Position numbers and translations under genes: made by a program. Below are positions 62,658 to 64,000 of a stretch of DNA of 64,000 bases, one piece after another. This DNA is from JAPXSY01 sp033812795 (lineage in GTDB: Bacteria; Verrucomicrobiota; Kiritimatiellia; RFP12; UBA1067). Under the pieces are notes generated by a model. It ran no database searches. It was given only the letters and a program-made list of their open reading frames with translations, and was not told the DNA's origin. The stretch covers positions 1-64,000 of the forward strand of contig JAPXSY010000008.1 of NCBI GenBank assembly GCA_033812795.1, read 5' to 3'. The stretch's first letter is position 1; every line of letters begins with the position of its first letter.

Positions 62658-64000
62658 ATGAGGTCAATGGTTGCGGTGTTTTTGGGGTGCCTCGCGCTCG
62701 GTGCGCAGGCGTTTACGGTGTCAACGATCTATTCGGACAACATGATGCTCCAGCGCGGCAAGCCGATCAAGGTGACGGGGTCGGGCGCGCCGAACGAGAC
62801 CGTGGAGGTCACGTTTGACGGCGAGACGGTGAAGGCGGCGGCGAACGCGCACGGACGATGGCTCGCGACACTCGCGCCGCGTGAGGCGTGTAAGGTGCCG
62901 AAGACGTTGACCGTCACGGGCGGCGGCAAGACTGTCACTTTCAAGAACGTTCTCGTCGGTGACGTGTGGGTCTGCTCGGGGCAGTCGAACATGCACTGGA
63001 ACATCGCCTGGGGCGGATGCTACCATCAGGAGGATGTCAAGGCCGAGGCCGAGACGAACGCACCGTATTTCCGCGGGATCGACCTGAGGCGCGGATCACT
63101 CCTCTTTCCTGCGGCTGAGGTACGCCTCGACGGTTGCAGTTACAAGAAGTGGGTGAAAATGGGCAAGCGTCCTGGCGAGGTCTCGGCGCTCGGCTTCATG
63201 TTCGGGCTTAAGCTCTCGAAGGCTTGTCCTGACGTGCCGATGGCGATCATCTCGCTCGCTCAAGGCGGCAGTCGCATCGAACCGTGGATCCCGCTAGACG
63301 GCTATGATGGAATCAAAGGCCTTGAGGAAGAGGCCGCTGCGGCGGAACTTTACGACTTCGGCAAGCCGCAGGGACGCGCGGTGCTGAATGGGGTACTCAA
63401 GGACATCTCCGGTTGGGCAAAGGGCTTTGCGGCGCTTTCAACGAACGACTTCCCGTATGCGCCGCAGCCGATGCTGCCGCGTCCTCTCAAAGGACACGCG
63501 GGACTCTACAACCACATGATGGCGCCACTGGAGACATTCCCGTTCAAGGGCGTGATCTGGTATCAGGGTGAGTCCAACGAGGACGATGCGAAATACGGCA
63601 TCAAGCAGCGCGCGCTCATCACCTCCTGGCGCAGGCGTTTCGACACGGACATGCCGTTTTACTTCGTTCAACTTCCTAACTTCGGCGAGAAGAACAAGCC
63701 CGGTGATTTCAGGATGCGAAAGTACTCCGCAATCCGTATTCTCCAGGCCGAATCGCTGGATCTGCCGCTGACCGGCATGGCCGTCACGACTGACACGGCG
63801 GACGACAACCAGTTACATCCCAAGAACAAGCTTGACGTCGCCGACCGCCTTGCGCGCATGGCGCTGAATGACCTCTACGGTCAGAAACAGCCGAACGAGG
63901 GTCGCTCTCCCGTATTCCGTGCCGCGGCGCTTTCGGCTGACGGCAAGGAGATCGTCATTCACTTCAAATATGCCGAAGGCGGTCTCGCCAATGGAACGCG
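62658..64000 (+). CDS. Sialate O-acetylesterase-type (SASA) esterase 4 (cut by window edge)
   Basis: The ATG at 62658 opens a frame that stays open to the right edge (447 codons). Signal peptide MRSMVAVFLGCLALGAQA. Ig-like start YSDNMMLQRGKPIKV. Nucleophile motif GDVWVCSGQSNM (S110), WYQGESN, and DNQLHPKNK give a complete set of catalytic motifs. The insert after the nucleophile and the missing C-terminus limit further comparison. It lies directly after the SASA pseudoenzyme, so the two could be a catalytic/non-catalytic pair. Confidence 0.86.
   Translation, partial: MRSMVAVFLGCLALGAQAFTVSTIYSDNMMLQRGKPIKVTGSGAPNETVEVTFDGETVKAAANAHGRWLATLAPREACKVPKTLTVTGGGKTVTFKNVLVGDVWVCSGQSNMHWNIAWGGCYHQEDVKAEAETNAPYFRGIDLRRGSLLFPAAEVRLDGCSYKKWVKMGKRPGEVSALGFMFGLKLSKACPDVPMAIISLAQGGSRIEPWIPLDGYDGIKGLEEEAAAAELYDFGKPQGRAVLNGVLKDISGWAKGFAALSTNDFPYAPQPMLPRPLKGHAGLYNHMMAPLETFPFKGVIWYQGESNEDDAKYGIKQRALITSWRRRFDTDMPFYFVQLPNFGEKNKPGDFRMRKYSAIRILQAESLDLPLTGMAVTTDTADDNQLHPKNKLDVADRLARMALNDLYGQKQPNEGRSPVFRAAALSADGKEIVIHFKYAEGGLANGT

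Noticed and set aside
1..64000. tRNA, rRNA, riboswitch or transposase genes
   Set aside because: I read both strands and found no cloverleaf, rRNA-like segment, known riboswitch motif or transposase frame.

Overview
This window is a 64 kb, GC-rich stretch of a bacterial chromosome given over almost entirely to secreted polysaccharide-degrading proteins. The repertoire points to the PVC group, most likely an uncultured Kiritimatiellota or other Verrucomicrobiota member. It includes right-handed beta-helix proteins with DUF1565-like starts and choice-of-anchor-Q-like ends, LamG-like domains with an 'ELPYVEST' start, several sialate O-acetylesterase-type (SASA) proteins, and short CAGATT-type intergenic repeats. 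There is no SusC/SusD pair, transporter, transcription factor, tRNA, rRNA, transposase or housekeeping gene, so the taxonomic call is inference.

Layout. (1) 1-340, minus: the N-terminus of a GH10-like protein running off the left edge, divergent from (2) 689-8422, plus: beta-helix protein, Tat-type metallophosphoesterase, a small SASA-C-terminus-like protein, and giant enzyme A. (3) 8423-8900: a repeat-rich gap between convergent operons. (4) 8901-25332, minus: a five-gene operon read as beta-helix, giant D, LamG/beta-helix, giant C, giant B, with a promoter near 25437-25464. (5) 25561-27462, minus: a GH127-type beta-L-arabinofuranosidase, divergent from a GH78-like alpha-L-rhamnosidase (27767-29653, plus). 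The GH78 gene overlaps at its 3' end with a LamG/TIM-barrel protein on the minus strand (29458-32949). (6) 33118-64000, plus: two tandem beta-helix proteins, a beta-propeller protein, a CE7-like esterase, a GH28-like beta-helix enzyme, two SASA esterases, a DUF5696-like enzyme, a propeller/(alpha/alpha)6 fusion, a GH39-like enzyme, a GH16-SGNH fusion, giant E, a tandem-duplicated M23-like/PKD protein, a SASA pseudoenzyme, and a SASA esterase cut by the right edge.

The strongest novelty candidate is the family of five giant paralogues (about 1,280-1,300 aa each). Each has a DUF2341-like N-terminus, a beta-sandwich, a TIM-barrel-like catalytic region with invariant glutamates, and two GATase-like Rossmann regions. 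They sit beside five beta-helix proteins that share a C-terminal signature. Together with the arabinofuranosidase, rhamnosidase, GH28-like, GH39-like, GH10-like, GH16 and many esterases, they suggest a locus for an acetylated, branched, pectin- or hemicellulose-like polymer. The substrate is inference.

Many gene starts were moved downstream from the longest open frame to a start that has a Shine-Dalgarno sequence and begins a clean signal peptide. Two genes (1-340 and 62658-64000) are cut by the window edges.
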